Source of the DNA: Ricinus communis
Lineage: Eukaryota; Streptophyta; Magnoliopsida; Malpighiales; Euphorbiaceae
Direction of reading: 5' to 3'
Assembly: GCF_019578655.1 (NCBI RefSeq)
Contig: NC_063259.1
Span: 24,663,277-24,727,276, forward strand
DNA: 64,000 nucleotides
Positions 1 through 11,500 of this stretch are shown piece after piece. The notes beneath the pieces are model-generated. The model was not told the DNA's origin, did not search any database, and was given only the letters and a program-made list of their open reading frames with translations. The position numbers and the translations under genes are program-made. Numbering within the stretch: position 1 is the first letter of the stretch; every line of letters starts with the position of its first letter.

Positions 1-201
1 GCATAATCATCTATTATCAACATTTTTATTTAGAAACAAATCAAGCTCAAGCTTTCCACAAAAACATAATAAGACGTTTTTTCCAAACAGTCTATATCTT
101 GTTAGGAAGACTGTGAGATGCTACTGTACTTTGCCTTTTCCTATATTAGTTTTAGATACTTAGGCAAAATATTGCAAAAAAATTATGTGAAAGAACATTA
201 C

Positions 202-477
202 AGTGAGAAAGTTGCCACAGTTCTGGCCATCAGCACGGAAATAGTTGTTTGTAGCAGTAGCTGGTACACCAGCTGGAATCTGCTTGTTGACCTCCGCAGG
301 AGAAGCGGGCTTCTGAGCAGGTGCATTGCTTGCAACAGGTCCTGTGTTCTGAGAAGCAGGAACAGGAGCGGGAGCAGCTTCAACAGTATTATTATTAGTG
401 GGTTTTGGAGCCTCTCCACTTCCAAAGAGGTATCCCAAAGAACTCTGTCCTCCACCACTGCTAACTCCACGACCCAT
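202..477 (-). CDS. SPIRAL1-like microtubule protein, 5' part (partial gene)
   Basis: Encodes the first 92 residues of a SPIRAL1-family protein, a small plant microtubule-associated protein that binds growing plus ends and supports straight anisotropic cell growth. The N-terminus MGRGVSSGGGQSSLGYLFG is the family signature, followed by a Pro/Ala-rich linker and the NYFRADGQNCGNFLT segment. The reading frame meets a GT donor exactly after NFLT (intron starts at 201), which is where SPIRAL1 genes are normally interrupted. The terminal exon with the second conserved repeat (DRPSTKVHAAPGG-type) is not seen in bases 1-200, so it must lie beyond the left edge. The start ATG at 477 lies 39 bases downstream of a 3' splice site (acceptor at 517-518). 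Members are usually about 110-125 aa, so about 25 residues are missing. Family assignment is firm; which paralogue it is cannot be told. Confidence 0.93.
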
Positions 478-516
478 TATCTTAATCTGAGCTGTTGTAT
501 TGATAAAACCGAGGGT

Positions 517-1262
517 CTGTAAATGTTACCATCAAACAATCAGTTATTAGAAAAAAACTAGAACAAACAGTTCCTGAAAATATTTTACATAGAATATTTT
601 AACTTCTGTAGCAAAGGAGAAGCATAAACCATGAAACTAGAAACCCAGATGAAGAAAAATATTTAATAAGCATTTAACCCAAAAAAAAAAAAAAATTAAA
701 TGAGGAACAAAGAAAAAAAGCAAAAATACAAATGGGGAACTTTCAAACAAGGATGCATGCATAATCCAGATGCATGGTTATATCTGGCACTCTAGCTATT
801 AACAATTACAATCACAAATAACATTCACTATAAGGCATTATCATCCAGCAATAAAAGCAACATCATTCTAAAGCAACACAATTATAAAACAGAAAACAAT
901 AACATAACATTAACAATTCCCACGTTAACCAAACAGTCATCATTTTCACACATTCTAACTTCTAAAAATGTAATGTTACTTCCACAAAATTTAAGCTCTC
1001 TATGTACGAGCATCAACCATAAATAAAACGTTAAATGATAAAATCTGAAAGATCCAAATGAAATGTGGCTTAAGAGATAAACATCACATACAACAGACAC
1101 TGGTCAAGAAAATTATAGTCTGTTTGGTTGCTGTGAAAACAGAGGTAATTTAAAAACCAGAAATTGAAGAAAATTCTGTTGGTTTAGTTATATACCAAAA
1201 TTTTCCCAAGAACCAAACAGGAAATGGAGATAATTAAGGGAAAGGGAGAGTCTCGCACTGAC
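517..1262 (-). other. 5'UTR intron of the SPIRAL1-like gene
   Basis: On the minus strand a donor AG|GTCAGT occurs with the intron beginning at 1262, and an acceptor ACAG ends at 517. The short leader remainder 516-478 then reaches the ATG. This gives a 746-base leader intron, which is AT-rich with an A/T homopolymer near 680-695. The untranslated first exon would run from 1263 to roughly 1320. Coordinates are inferred from splice consensus only. Confidence 0.6.
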
Positions 1263-1320
1263 CTGCAAATGGTTCTTCGGATCAGATCTGAAGCCGAAGC
1301 ATGTGAGGGACTAATAAAGG

Positions 1321-3150
1321 ACTTTTAAATCTTTAAATTCAGAAATGGAGGTGGGTCCCAAAATAGGATATTTTGTATTGTATAATTTCAAACTTTTAAC
1401 ATTAAAAAATTCCAAATGATTCCTTTTTAAAAATGAAAAAAGGAAAATCACTGTGAGATCATGAGTCCGGATAGGTAGCAGCGGTGATAAGAAAATCCAA
1501 AAGAAACCCAGAAATAGATCCAAAACTGAAAAATTAAATCAATAAAATAAATTGATTTGCTTAAGTTTTAATTTTTTTTGGAAAATTCCAATTTTAGGTT
1601 TTGATCAAAAGATCATTAGTTCAGCTAACCGTCTAAATATAATACACATAATATATAATTTTAAATATATATAATATTTATTATTATGATCATCCAGTAT
1701 ATTAATATTTATACTTATTAAATATTTCATATTAATTTATACATATAATTATTATATTGGTAAATAAATTAGAAGTAATCGCTATTATACTAGTTATTTT
1801 CTTATATACAAAAATATTTTTTTACTTTTCTATTTTATATTTGAAAATAAAAAAAAATTCATTAGAATTTTTATTAAATAAGCCTCAATTATGTTTGATT
1901 TTATATTATTTGTCCCATGTAGTATACAAATTGCCTCTTATCGTTTATTTATTATACTAATTTTTTTAATTTGTATATAAAAATTAATTTTAGTGTCTGT
2001 ATAGAAATAATTAATTAATATTTTTTAATTACTTTAATTTTTAATATAATTAAAATTTTAAATATCTTAAAAATATTTATATTAGTTAAAATACTAAAAA
2101 TTTATATAAATTAATTTTAAATTGTTAAGATAAAATTAAATAGTATTATTATTATCAATTTTGTTCCAATAAAATTGTGACTTTGGTAAAAAGTTTAAGG
2201 ATCAAAATTATATTTTTTATTAATTTAAGTTTTTAATTATATTTGATTTTCAAAATGTAAGAAAATTTTAGTATAGTAAATAAAATATAAGGCACAAATT
2301 GTTTATCACAAAAAATCAGGGAGTAAATAGTATAAAACTAAACCTAATTAATGATTTTCTAATAAAATTCTAACATAAGAGATTTTTAGTATAAAATTAT
2401 AAAATATAAAGATGGCAAAATATATTTTTTAAATGTCAGAGGGTAATTAATATAATATAAAAAAAAAGACATGAGACAAATAGTAATTACCCTATAAAAA
2501 TAGACGACATGGCAACAAGCTGACTGGTTCCAGTTTCAGTTGGTTCCAACTATATTTTAACAAATAAATTATTTAGAATAAGTTTTTTCATTTTACGAGT
2601 TAAAATTAAAATTATTAGTTCCAATTCCACCTAAAATGAAGTCGATATTAAACAAATTTTCTAGTTCTGATTCGATTCTAGTATGTTTTAACAAATCCGA
2701 TATTTTATCTAATTTATAAAATATTAATTTAAATATTTAAAACTGAAATAAGTAATATAAAAATCTATAAAATGTAAAAAAATAAAAAAAAATCACACCT
2801 AAGCTCTAGTTTCTTGACAATATAAAATATACATGACTAAATATAATTAATTATTTATTACTAATTAGATTTTAATTAAAATATAAAATTAATTACTTGA
2901 TTAATTTTAATATTTTTATTAAAATAAAACATATTTTTTCTTTTCTAAATTGGTTGTAAGTAGAAATAATAAAATATTATAAAATATTAATTTTTTATAA
3001 TTAATAAATAAAAATTAGTAAAAAAGTTAAATAAATATAAACTTTAAATCAAATAAATAAAAATCAAAATAGTTAAATTATAGAAAAAATATAAAACTTA
3101 GAATTTGCTACAAAAGCCGGGTAACAGGAATATTCCTGCGTATGAGGACA
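1321..3150. other. AT-rich intergenic DNA
   Basis: Very AT-rich sequence with many short A/T runs and stop codons in all frames. A stretch near 2510-2700 repeats short GGTTCC/AGTTCC words, as seen in worn non-autonomous repeats, but no terminal repeats or target duplication could be defined. No gene, RNA or intact transposon is seen. Confidence 0.6.
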
Positions 3151-3154
3151 TAGT

Positions 3155-3286
3155 GAGTTATTGATGTGAGATGAGTCCAGAAAAAGGGGAGTTCCAGTTA
3201 TAATCTAGAAATGATTCATATATATATTTTACAGAGACGTGAAATCAAAGTGGGTGATAAAGTCGCTGGAAGACATGGAAATAAAG
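3155..3286 (+). pseudogene. rpoB: Plastid rpoB fragment (nuclear or mitochondrial-type insertion)
   Basis: Reading the plus strand gives a recognisable piece of the plastid RNA polymerase beta subunit. It runs from an IDVR-x-QKKGSSYN-like stretch to [16 protein letters not shown], the universally conserved region around the active-site lysine and histidine. Trp after IDVR has become a TGA stop, several residues are substituted, and similarity fades soon after GNK. It is therefore a dead, diverged copy. The equivalent functional gene resides in the plastid genome, so this is transferred DNA. Whether it came directly from plastid or through the mitochondrion cannot be decided by eye. Confidence 0.85.
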
Positions 3287-3865
3287 TGCGATAAATTTCA
3301 GCATCTCTTACCAGTGGCATTGTTTCTTAAAATAGTGGGCAAATGTGTATGGATCATTATAGAATCGAAGAGGGAGAATTTTGTGAGGCAATCTTCATTT
3401 TCGATTTTTGTGACTTGACTAAGGAATGGGTAATGGAACGATACATATGACTTTCTTCCAACATATATACGGTTGGGCAACCTTCCATTGCTGTGGCCGG
3501 CCATTCCCTGTTAGCTATTTCAGCAACTATCTTTTAATTTTAAAACCAAACACTATTATCTCTTCCTTTCGGGAGATAGAAAGGACCCACTTAATTAATA
3601 CTTTCTTTGTTTGAGAATGATGTTGGAAGAAAGAAACGCGACTCTTATGATCCTTCGACATTATTGAAGGAGGGGTCTCGACCTGAAGCCTTGAAATAGA
3701 GTCTCATCCGCCTTCTCGGCTCCACACGCCCTTACTAGTAAAGGCTCCCATTGGGAGAAGCAGAAATTGAATTACATTATTTCTTTCAATATTATAGAGT
3801 CCCACCTTTGTATTGTAGCTAGGTTAAAAAAACCAAAGGATCTAATACAACAATGCTTGCATCTA
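3287..3865. other. Probable organelle-derived filler, unassigned
   Basis: This stretch between the two plastid-like fragments has a clearly higher GC content than the AT-rich DNA to its left, and it reads like plant mitochondrial intergenic DNA. I could not match any segment to a named gene. The open frames on both strands (for example minus 3504-3298) are short, resemble nothing I know, and are most likely chance. Assignment as organellar is inference from composition and neighbours. Confidence 0.4.
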
Positions 3866-4046
3866 ACCGTTTTGATCATTTGGCACAATTCATTTAGTAG
3901 ATCCTTTTATTAAGAGGCCCCTTATTAGTAAGTTTAGATCGAACCTATTCCACTTTTACAGTGCGATGATTGGCTGTTCATGGACTAACTGTACCTACTC
4001 TTTCTTTTTTGGGGTCAATATCAACAATGCAGTTCATCCAATGAGG
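3866..4046 (+). pseudogene. psbE-psbF: Plastid psbE 3' end and psbF fragment
   Basis: Two neighbouring cytochrome b559 genes are present in their plastid order. Bases about 3866-3910 match the end of psbE (GRFD...EFSRSF region), with small deletions that break the frame. From about 3929, psbF follows: residues equivalent to DRTY, then FTVRWLAVHGL-VPT, LSFLGSIS and MQFIQ. That stretch contains the heme-ligand histidine in the VHGL context. The psbF start codon is degraded and the last sense codon has become a stop. The following gene psbL is not recognisable. The order and spacing of psbE and psbF show a single DNA transfer. The copy is non-functional. Confidence 0.9.
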
Positions 4047-4393
4047 TGAGTTGTATAACAAGTCTTAATATGTTGGTTTCTTTTGAGTCCATATGTGTTA
4101 GCTGCACCCGATCTGTTTACTTACTTACTCTTACGCTGCAAGTTTTAAGTGCTTTTGCCTTCTCGCCAGTTGCAGAAAAAATCCTTATCCGAGCAAATAA
4201 GAATTCACACTCTCACCTTGAAAATTAGCTATAACTTGCTTCCAAGTCCAAGCACTAGCAGTAGAAGCTAGTCGCCGGAAGTGAACTTCCACTTTTTTCT
4301 ATTGATTTTTTGCCTCCCTTATGTCCTTGAATGAAAGGTAAATATGTCCTTGAATGAAAGCCTTTACCGTAAGTCCTTGTCCTTTCAAGCTAG
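4047..4393. other. Flank of the organelle-like island
   Basis: Moderately GC-rich non-coding sequence similar in texture to 3287-3865. No gene is recognised. It contains a short direct repeat (see 4321-4360) and ends at the solo LTR target site. Confidence 0.4.
4321..4360 (+). repeat. Short direct duplication, 17 bp
   Basis: The 17-base word ATGTCCTTGAATGAAAG occurs at 4321-4337 and again at 4344-4360, separated by about six bases. It is a simple local duplication. Confidence 0.9.
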
Positions 4394-4398
4394 TAAAG
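4394..4398 (+). repeat. Target-site duplication, left copy (TAAAG)
   Basis: TAAAG directly abuts the TGTCACG end of the LTR. An identical TAAAG follows the ...GTTACA end at 7284-7288. Five-base duplications are the normal product of LTR-retrotransposon integrase. Confidence 0.9.
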
Positions 4399-7283
4399 TG
4401 TCACGACCCCACCCGTGGGCCCGTGACCGGCACTAGGGAATGGGTAGGCTTAAGGCCACCGAAATCCGTAGTAAGCCTGACACTCACTGATTTAAACAAA
4501 TCTCATCTCAAATTAATATTATTAAAACCACAAATTATCTTAATAGTTACACTTTACAAAATTTAATCGGTCTGCCAGAAGAACTAGGCGAGACCTGAAA
4601 CTCAGAAAATTTACAACTGATACATTTACTATTATTACTGCGGAGAATCTAAGATTTACCAATTTACATACCAAATCAAATACATCACCCGATGATGAAG
4701 GAGTCAGATTCTTTGAATAAGAGTCGCGGAGAACTAACGTCCAAATCAAAATAAAAATGAGACTCGGCCTAGAGTGAGTTAAAATCAAATAATCTAGGGA
4801 CTATTGCTTCTTCTGAGAAAACATAGATTATTCAAATCAGTATATCAAACCATACTATAATCATACCCTACTATTTCCTTCACATAAAATATTAATCATT
4901 CGAATCAATATATCAACCATGCACGTAAATACAATCCATATTATAATCATACCATAATAAATAAATAAATGAATAAATAAAAATATATTTTTATTTTTAC
5001 GGGACGAGTGGCTCAAGAGAACCCTAACCCCAATTCTAATAGCCTTTCGGCTCTCTTAATCCAACAAGTCCGGGCGCCCGGAGAGCAAGCTCGATCGGGG
5101 TCCTTACCTCCGACTGAACACTTGAATTCCAAATAAGCCGGCGCCCAGAGAGCATCGCTCGATCAGGGACCTTAACTCCGGCAATCAATCGAACTCGGCC
5201 AGAGCAATGCTCGATCGGGCGACAAATCCATAATAATCTTATATCCATGATCATTGGTCGATGTAACCCATCAAAGGCATGTTCTACAAGCCACATTTCC
5301 CAAATCGCAATTACCACATTTAATAAATATCATTATCCGATGAACTCATCCAACACATATCGGAAATAAAGATTAAAGATTTAAGATAAAACAACGTGTA
5401 ATTTGTGAGGGAAAAATAATAACGTTTGTCTTATTATAACATACTAATAATAATATTTATATTATTTCAAATATTAATAATCAAGTGAAATCATTTATCT
5501 TGCGATACTAATAATCATATTAAGCACAAATTCTAAATAGCATATTAAAATCGGACCAAAGAATAGCGAAAGATTAAATGACTTTAACTCGCGGGATTGG
5601 GGCGACCTCCTAGCTCGCTCCGGTGCCTCGGTTGGGCGAGCCAGACAGATCATCTAATCACGGAAAACAATTTATCAATACCGAGATAATCGATCATTAA
5701 TCCTAGGTCTAGACTCCTGGGACGACTGTCTAGAATCTCGACTCGGGAGAATTCTAGAACATCCCGTGAACCTCCCTACAACACGAACATTACCTCCCGT
5801 AAAAACGGGTCCAGGACTGCCGGAAGGACACTTCCAATATCCAACAATTTAAACAACGGGAGTCGGGTCCCCAAACTTCACTATTTCTCGACCCCGCCAT
5901 ACAGCACAAAATACGAGGCAGACAAACTGACAGACAAATATTTATGACTCACAAATATCATCAAGTACTCAATATAATCCAATAGACACAATTAAACCAA
6001 GAATTTCTAAAATTAACGGGCCAAAGATAATTACCGAGACGCTCGATCGCTCGGTCGACTTCACGGAGTCCGATCGACGATCCGAACACACCATCGGACT
6101 CACAACGACGTACCGATGACGATCCGCTTGGATTTTCCGATCGACACCGATCATCCGGGAGAGATTTGCGAACGATCTCGACCGTCGATTCGCAAACGAA
6201 GCCCGATTGCCACGAAACCAGTGCCATCGCGAAGCTTGAGGCGGAGGAGAGTCGGGATATGTCCTCCGATCATCCATCCTCTGCCGGGAGCTCACGGAAA
6301 AGCCCAAAACGGCCGCCACCATTATCTCTCTCCACCGGATCTTCCGTCTCCGGCCACCACAGCGCCGCCGCCGCTAAAGAAAGCTCGCCGTAGAGAGCCG
6401 ATCGCCACCTAACTCGCCAACAACGGAAGGAACACGCCTGAAGCCGCCGCCACAGCGATTCTCGCTACTCAGCCCACGCCCGACGGCCGCCACCGACGAC
6501 GCACGCCGCCGCCTTCCTCCCCTTCTTCTTCGGCCATCGCCCTCTCTCTCTCTCTCCCGATCTACTTTCTCTATCCCCGATTTCTTTCCCTTCAATATCG
6601 ACATTTGACCCCTGAACTTTTCCTTATTACAATTGGGTCCCTCAACTTGCTTAATTACTTACAATTTCATCCTGCATAATTCCAATTTGACCCCCAAACT
6701 TCTTTTTAGCCTTTCAATTAAGCCCCTAGCTATTTAATTTGGGCCAAATCCGAATTATTGAAAATACACAATTACAAAAATACCCCTGACCGACATATTT
6801 ATTTACAAAAATACCAAGCTCACAAATTTCCATTAAAACCCCATAAAAATAACATTATACTTTCAATCCTTATTCCAAAATAAATTTCCAATTTAGTCCT
6901 AACACATAATTAAATTAAATAATCAATTTCCAACTTAAAATTTAATACTACTAATCAATTATAATACCAATTTTCCCAAAATTCTTTTATTAAAACACCC
7001 TTTATAATTTCTTCCAAAATTTTTCAATATATAATTTTACTTATATAAATGTGCATTTGGGAAAATTTGAATAACCAAAATATAATCATTTCTCAAATAA
7101 TTTACTTGAATAATTTCTTAAAATTTTAAACTAATTGGGTATAGAAAATAACTCATTTATTTGATTAATATTAAATTTTTCATTAAATCATTTCAAATTA
7201 AACCCAATAATAATGAAGCTAAAATTAACTTAAATAAAAAACTCATTATTAAATATATAAAAAAAAAAATTCCGGGTGTTACA
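4399..7283. mobile_element. Solo LTR of an LTR retrotransposon, 2,885 bp
   Basis: The element begins TGTCACGACCC and ends GGGTGTTACA. It therefore has TG...CA termini whose outer bases form an imperfect inverted repeat, and a perfect 5-bp target duplication (TAAAG) flanks it. There is no gag-pol frame, primer-binding site or second LTR inside, so it is best read as a solo LTR left by recombination between the two ends of a full element. The interior has a distinct structure: an AT-rich start, a GC/CpG-rich middle (about 5,000-6,600) with CGATCG-containing repeats and a CT-rich tract near 6,540-6,600, then an AT-rich tail. Reading frames on both strands in the GC-rich block (for example 6116-6412 and 6322-5969) overlap each other and look like nothing known, so I treat them as chance. 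An LTR of this length is typical of large Ty3/Gypsy families, but the family is not proven here. Confidence 0.88.
5074..5220 (+). repeat. Internal repeats within the LTR
   Basis: A roughly 40-base unit beginning GCGCCC, with an AGAGCA core, CTCGATC and a CTCCG end, occurs at about 5074-5112 and 5141-5180. A partial third copy with AGAGCAATGCTCGATCGGGC lies at about 5200-5220. The spacing is about 67 bases. These lie in the CpG-rich part of the LTR, where promoter or enhancer repeats are often found; any such role is inference. Confidence 0.75.
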
Positions 7284-7288
7284 TAAAG
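7284..7288 (+). repeat. Target-site duplication, right copy (TAAAG)
   Basis: Identical to 4394-4398 and directly adjacent to the ACA terminus of the LTR. Confidence 0.9.
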
Positions 7289-7799
7289 CAAGCTAGAGTT
7301 AATAGATTTAGATTAGTAAATAAAAAATAAATATATTTAATAAATAAGTTAAATTTAAAATAAAATTTTATAATGTACTAAAAATACTGCATATAAATAA
7401 AATAAAATAAATAAATCAAGAATATAATAAATATATATATATATATATAAATATAAATATCAATTATTATTATTATAAATTAAAAAATTATCATTACAAA
7501 TTAATATTTATAGAAAAATGATAAATATTTTATTTTGCTAATTCTATATGGCAAACTCTCGCCGGATGATTCTCTTTATTCCAATTTTAATATTATATAT
7601 TTAATGTCTAACGGTAAAGTAAATCTATTATGAGATTGGACAATATTTCATCAATAACTTAATTATTACAAATAAATTTACAGCTATGTAAGAAATTGTG
7701 TTTTTATAAGAAAAGATGGTAATTGTTTTTAGTTTTTTCTTCTTTTTATTCTCACGCTGTGAAACAAGAACCGAATCAGAAAAATGTATCATACACGCA
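7289..7799. other. AT-rich upstream region
   Basis: AT-rich spacer with a short (AT)n tract at about 7430-7452. It presumably contains the promoter of the gene that follows. No definite TATA box could be chosen because the whole stretch is A/T-rich. Confidence 0.5.
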
Positions 7800-8505
7800 T
7801 CACCATGAGAGTTAGAGCTCCTTCTTCTTCTTCTTCTTCTTCTTCTTTCTTAGGGTTTGTCAAAATTAAATTCAGATGCCATCTCATTCTTGCTCAATCT
7901 CAACCAATCGATACTCTTAACTTTCCACTTGTCGAACTCTAGGGTTTCAACTTCTTCTTTTTTATATTTTGGCTGGGTAATTCTATTTTGTCACTTGATT
8001 TCTTTTCTTTTTCTTTGTTTGCTTATTGATTATTTAGTCATTATATTCACGCTCCTCTTGATTCCACAAGTTTAATTGCCGGAATGCTGAGGAAAGTAGG
8101 AAAAGTTAGAATCTTTTTCTAGTTTATGCTCTTTCAAAGATGATAATATAGCTTTACTATATAATATAGTAATATGACGCAGAGTTAGGAGCGTGCGGGT
8201 TCAGATTTTAATGCTAGTTTTCATGCTTTTTAAGGTGGCATTAGAGAGTGATTGCTTTAGTTTTGCTGTAATTTTTTGTGATTGCTATTTGTTATTCATT
8301 ATCAGAGTTGGTGCGTTTTGCATGATGAAGCTGTTTTAACTGGTTAATTGGATAATTAATTACTTGACATTGTTATCATCATAGTTGAAAGTAGGTTCTT
8401 TTTGTCTATCTTTCAGGTACGCTACTTGAACTATTCATTAATTCCTACTGGTGATTTGTTGTAAGCCAAAGTTTGATAAGGTATTGCAAACTTATTAAGT
8501 TGCAG
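7800..8505 (+). other. Leader exon and 5'UTR intron of the SURP/CCCH gene
   Basis: A (CTT)n pyrimidine tract at about 7818-7848 precedes TTAGGGTTT, a common plant 5'UTR arrangement. A plausible donor G|GTAATT begins an intron at 7977. An acceptor TTGCAG ends at 8505, eight bases before the ATG at 8514. Exact transcript ends are not determinable from sequence alone. Confidence 0.5.
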
Positions 8506-8513
8506 AAGTTGAG

Positions 8514-11500
8514 ATGTTTAGTCAAGGGGGTTATAATTCTCAGTCTGGACAAGGTCCTCAGAAACCTAGGCCACCTCCATATTTACAGCATCATTCACAA
8601 GCTCTGCCTCCTCCGTTATCTCATAATTTTCAACAAGGTCCACTGCTTCCATCACCTCCTATCCCACCTCGCCCTGGTCAGCCAGGATTGCCTATATATC
8701 AGCATGGTCCTCTTGCTCCACATTTTAGCACTCGGCAGGTTCCTCCTGGTGGGATGCCCAGTCCAGGTCAGCCTTTTTTGCATCGGCCACCAACAATTAG
8801 TGGAAGTGCTCCATTGCTGCAAATGTATTCAACTGCACAGCAAAATCCACAACATTCTTATTTAGCACCTGGTCCTCCTCCTCCTCGGAATTTGCCACCT
8901 ACAATTTCACAAGGCCCTGTATTATATAGAGCTCCAATTAGTCAGCTGCCTCCACAGCCAATTGCTGTGCAGGGTATACAGCAAATTCCGCCACCTCCAC
9001 CTCCCCTGCCCACTTCAAGTTTTCCAACTTTTGCTCTTTTTGGGAGTAGTTCGGACTCAAGTACTGGAAACTCCTCAATCTCTTCCGTGGCTCCTCTACC
9101 ACTGCCGCCTCCACCACCATTGCCGGCTTCTGCACCACCCCCTGTGCCATCTTCTTCGCCACCACCCTATTCTAGTACACTTTCTGGCAGTAAATCAGGT
9201 GCTCCTCCACCTAAGCCAGCAGAAGAAATTGTTCAGAAGATTGAAGAGTTATGCCAGCTAATTGCCAAGAATGGTTCTTCTTATGAAGATATGTCTCGGC
9301 AAAAGGAAAATGAGAATCCATTGTTCAAATTTTTGTTTGGTGGTGAGCCAGGAAGCGAAGCTGCTATTGCGCATGGGTATTTTTTGTGGATGAAGAAGAG
9401 ATGCAAACTGGATGGAATTGAGCATGCAATGCCAACCAATCATTCAACTGTTGCAACTGAGGCCCATTCACCTGCTAATTCTGACATGGAGATGGAAGGT
9501 TAGTGTAACTAGTTATGTTTTCTTTGTGATTTTCTATGTATCTTTCATCTGCTTGTAGTTTGCTAATATATCCCAACCATTTCATTTGCATTAGAGTATC
9601 AACATTTTCTATTTCAAATTGTGAATATTATGCACAATAATATAGAACGGGTTCTAACATATATAGAAGGCTTGTCTTTCGACCTTGGAAAAATCTTATG
9701 GATGAGACTTAGGGAGCATGTGCATGTATGTCATCTTAGAGATACTAGGAAAGTTCAATGCTTTCAAAGTGGCCTGTCATTTAACTGTTATGATGCGTGT
9801 TTGTCCTTCTCACTAGAAGAGTAGTGACAAAGATGACCTTCCTACAGTTGGTGAATGGAAGAATTATCTCTGATTTTGTTGCATATCCAACCTTCAATGT
9901 GCTAAAAAACATGCAAGCAGAGGTTCTTCTTTTTTTCTTTTTTTCTTTTTGAAAAATAATATTCTCTGGGTGCTGACTGTGTCCCCAGTTCTTACCTAAA
10001 GGGACTTAGATACTCTCTCTCTCTCAGTCCACATCAGTTTGTAGCTGTGCACTATTATTGTTAAGTTCTTTTTTACTGGTTTAGTCCTGTACATTAATTT
10101 TTGGAAGGCAAGTATTCTTGTGGATTGCATTGAAATATGAGGTGATAGTAAATGAATGGATTTTGGAAGTCATATGTTAGCTTAAATTTCCATATTGTGG
10201 TTTATAATTGCTATAAATGGATTCTTTGGGTTAAATACATTTATGAAAGAGATTGAGTTGAAAAATGGGAATAAAAACATTGGAAATGAATCTTCAGAAT
10301 AGTTTTAAATACTTTTTTTGAGGCTGGATTGATTTCTTCTCATTGGTTTCAAGTCCAACCCATTATTTGTACAATTATAGTTAAGAAGTAAAAAAAAAAG
10401 TGTTCTAATGCATCAAGTTCTCTATCCAGGTTATATATCTGAACATAAATGATACATACTCTATCTGTCCTATGTCAATGTGGCATCGATTGGCCTTTCG
10501 CATTGTTAATTTTCTTGCTCCCCAAAATTCATTGATGCGTCTCAGCTAGTAAAAGGAAAAAGTTACGACTTACGTGCATGTTTAAAACAAATAAAACAAT
10601 TTGGACAGATATGCTACGTATGTAAATTGTATACCTAGTGCTAAGCAGTTGCATGGTGAAGTTATTAATTTTCTATCTTGTTTTCTTTTATGGATTGGTG
10701 TCTTTAGATGATATCAGCGGGTCATCTCACATTGACCAGGCAGTGAGTCAGCCTTTTCAAATACCTACTCAAGCTTCTGCTCTGAAAAAGGAATCAGAAA
10801 AAAAGTTATGCACATTGCCATGTTCAGTAGGATCGGATGCAGCCACAACTGTTTTATCTGATACTGAGTTATCATCCAGCTCGTTAAGACTGGGTGAACA
10901 AGGTAAGTTCTTACTCCTATGCAGTGTTTTTTCATTCATGAACTTATAAAGCATTTTCTGCTTATTTTCCTACCTTGTAGTGCAAATTTTGATATGTTAC
11001 TTTTTTTGCTTCTGATGTGCTGGTTAATAGAACTTTCTTGCTTTCTGATTTTGTTCTATATTTAATGTTATACTTAATGGGTAACTTCCAGTGACTCAAG
11101 AATGTCTTACGAGGGCTGTGTTTCTCATATAAGTTATTCACATAAAACTTACAGTCCTTAGATACTTAATAAGCTACAGTCTTTAGATCTGTAGCTTATC
11201 CATTGAGTTTAATACACAGGTCCAAAATTTGTAAATAAAAAAAGAGGGCTGTGTTTCTCATATAAGTTATTCACATAAAACTACAAGAATAGTCTTTAGA
11301 TCTGTAGCTTATCCATTGAGTTTAATACACAGGGCCAAAATTTGTCCCAAGTTGTGATGACTTGACATTTGGGAGATCAACTTTTGGAATTCAAAGCCCA
11401 GTTATTGGTTCTGCTCAAGCTACCCAGTATCGCTTTGTTGGTGACGGAGAGAATTGTTCTGCACCCCTCACTGATGATAAAAGTTCACCTTGGGCAGGTG

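Noticed and set aside
3298..3504. 68-codon minus-strand frame within the organelle-like island
   Set aside because: Cannot be matched to any mitochondrial or plastid protein I know; likely a chance frame in transferred DNA.
5961..6604. Overlapping open frames of 60-117 codons on both strands in the GC-rich block
   Set aside because: They lie inside the solo LTR, overlap in several frames, are compositionally biased to Arg/Ser/Pro and show no known domain; GC-rich DNA with few stops explains them.
8473..8865. 130-codon frame overlapping the first coding exon of the SURP gene
   Set aside because: It is a shifted-frame shadow of the proline-rich exon with no domain, and it would start within the leader intron.
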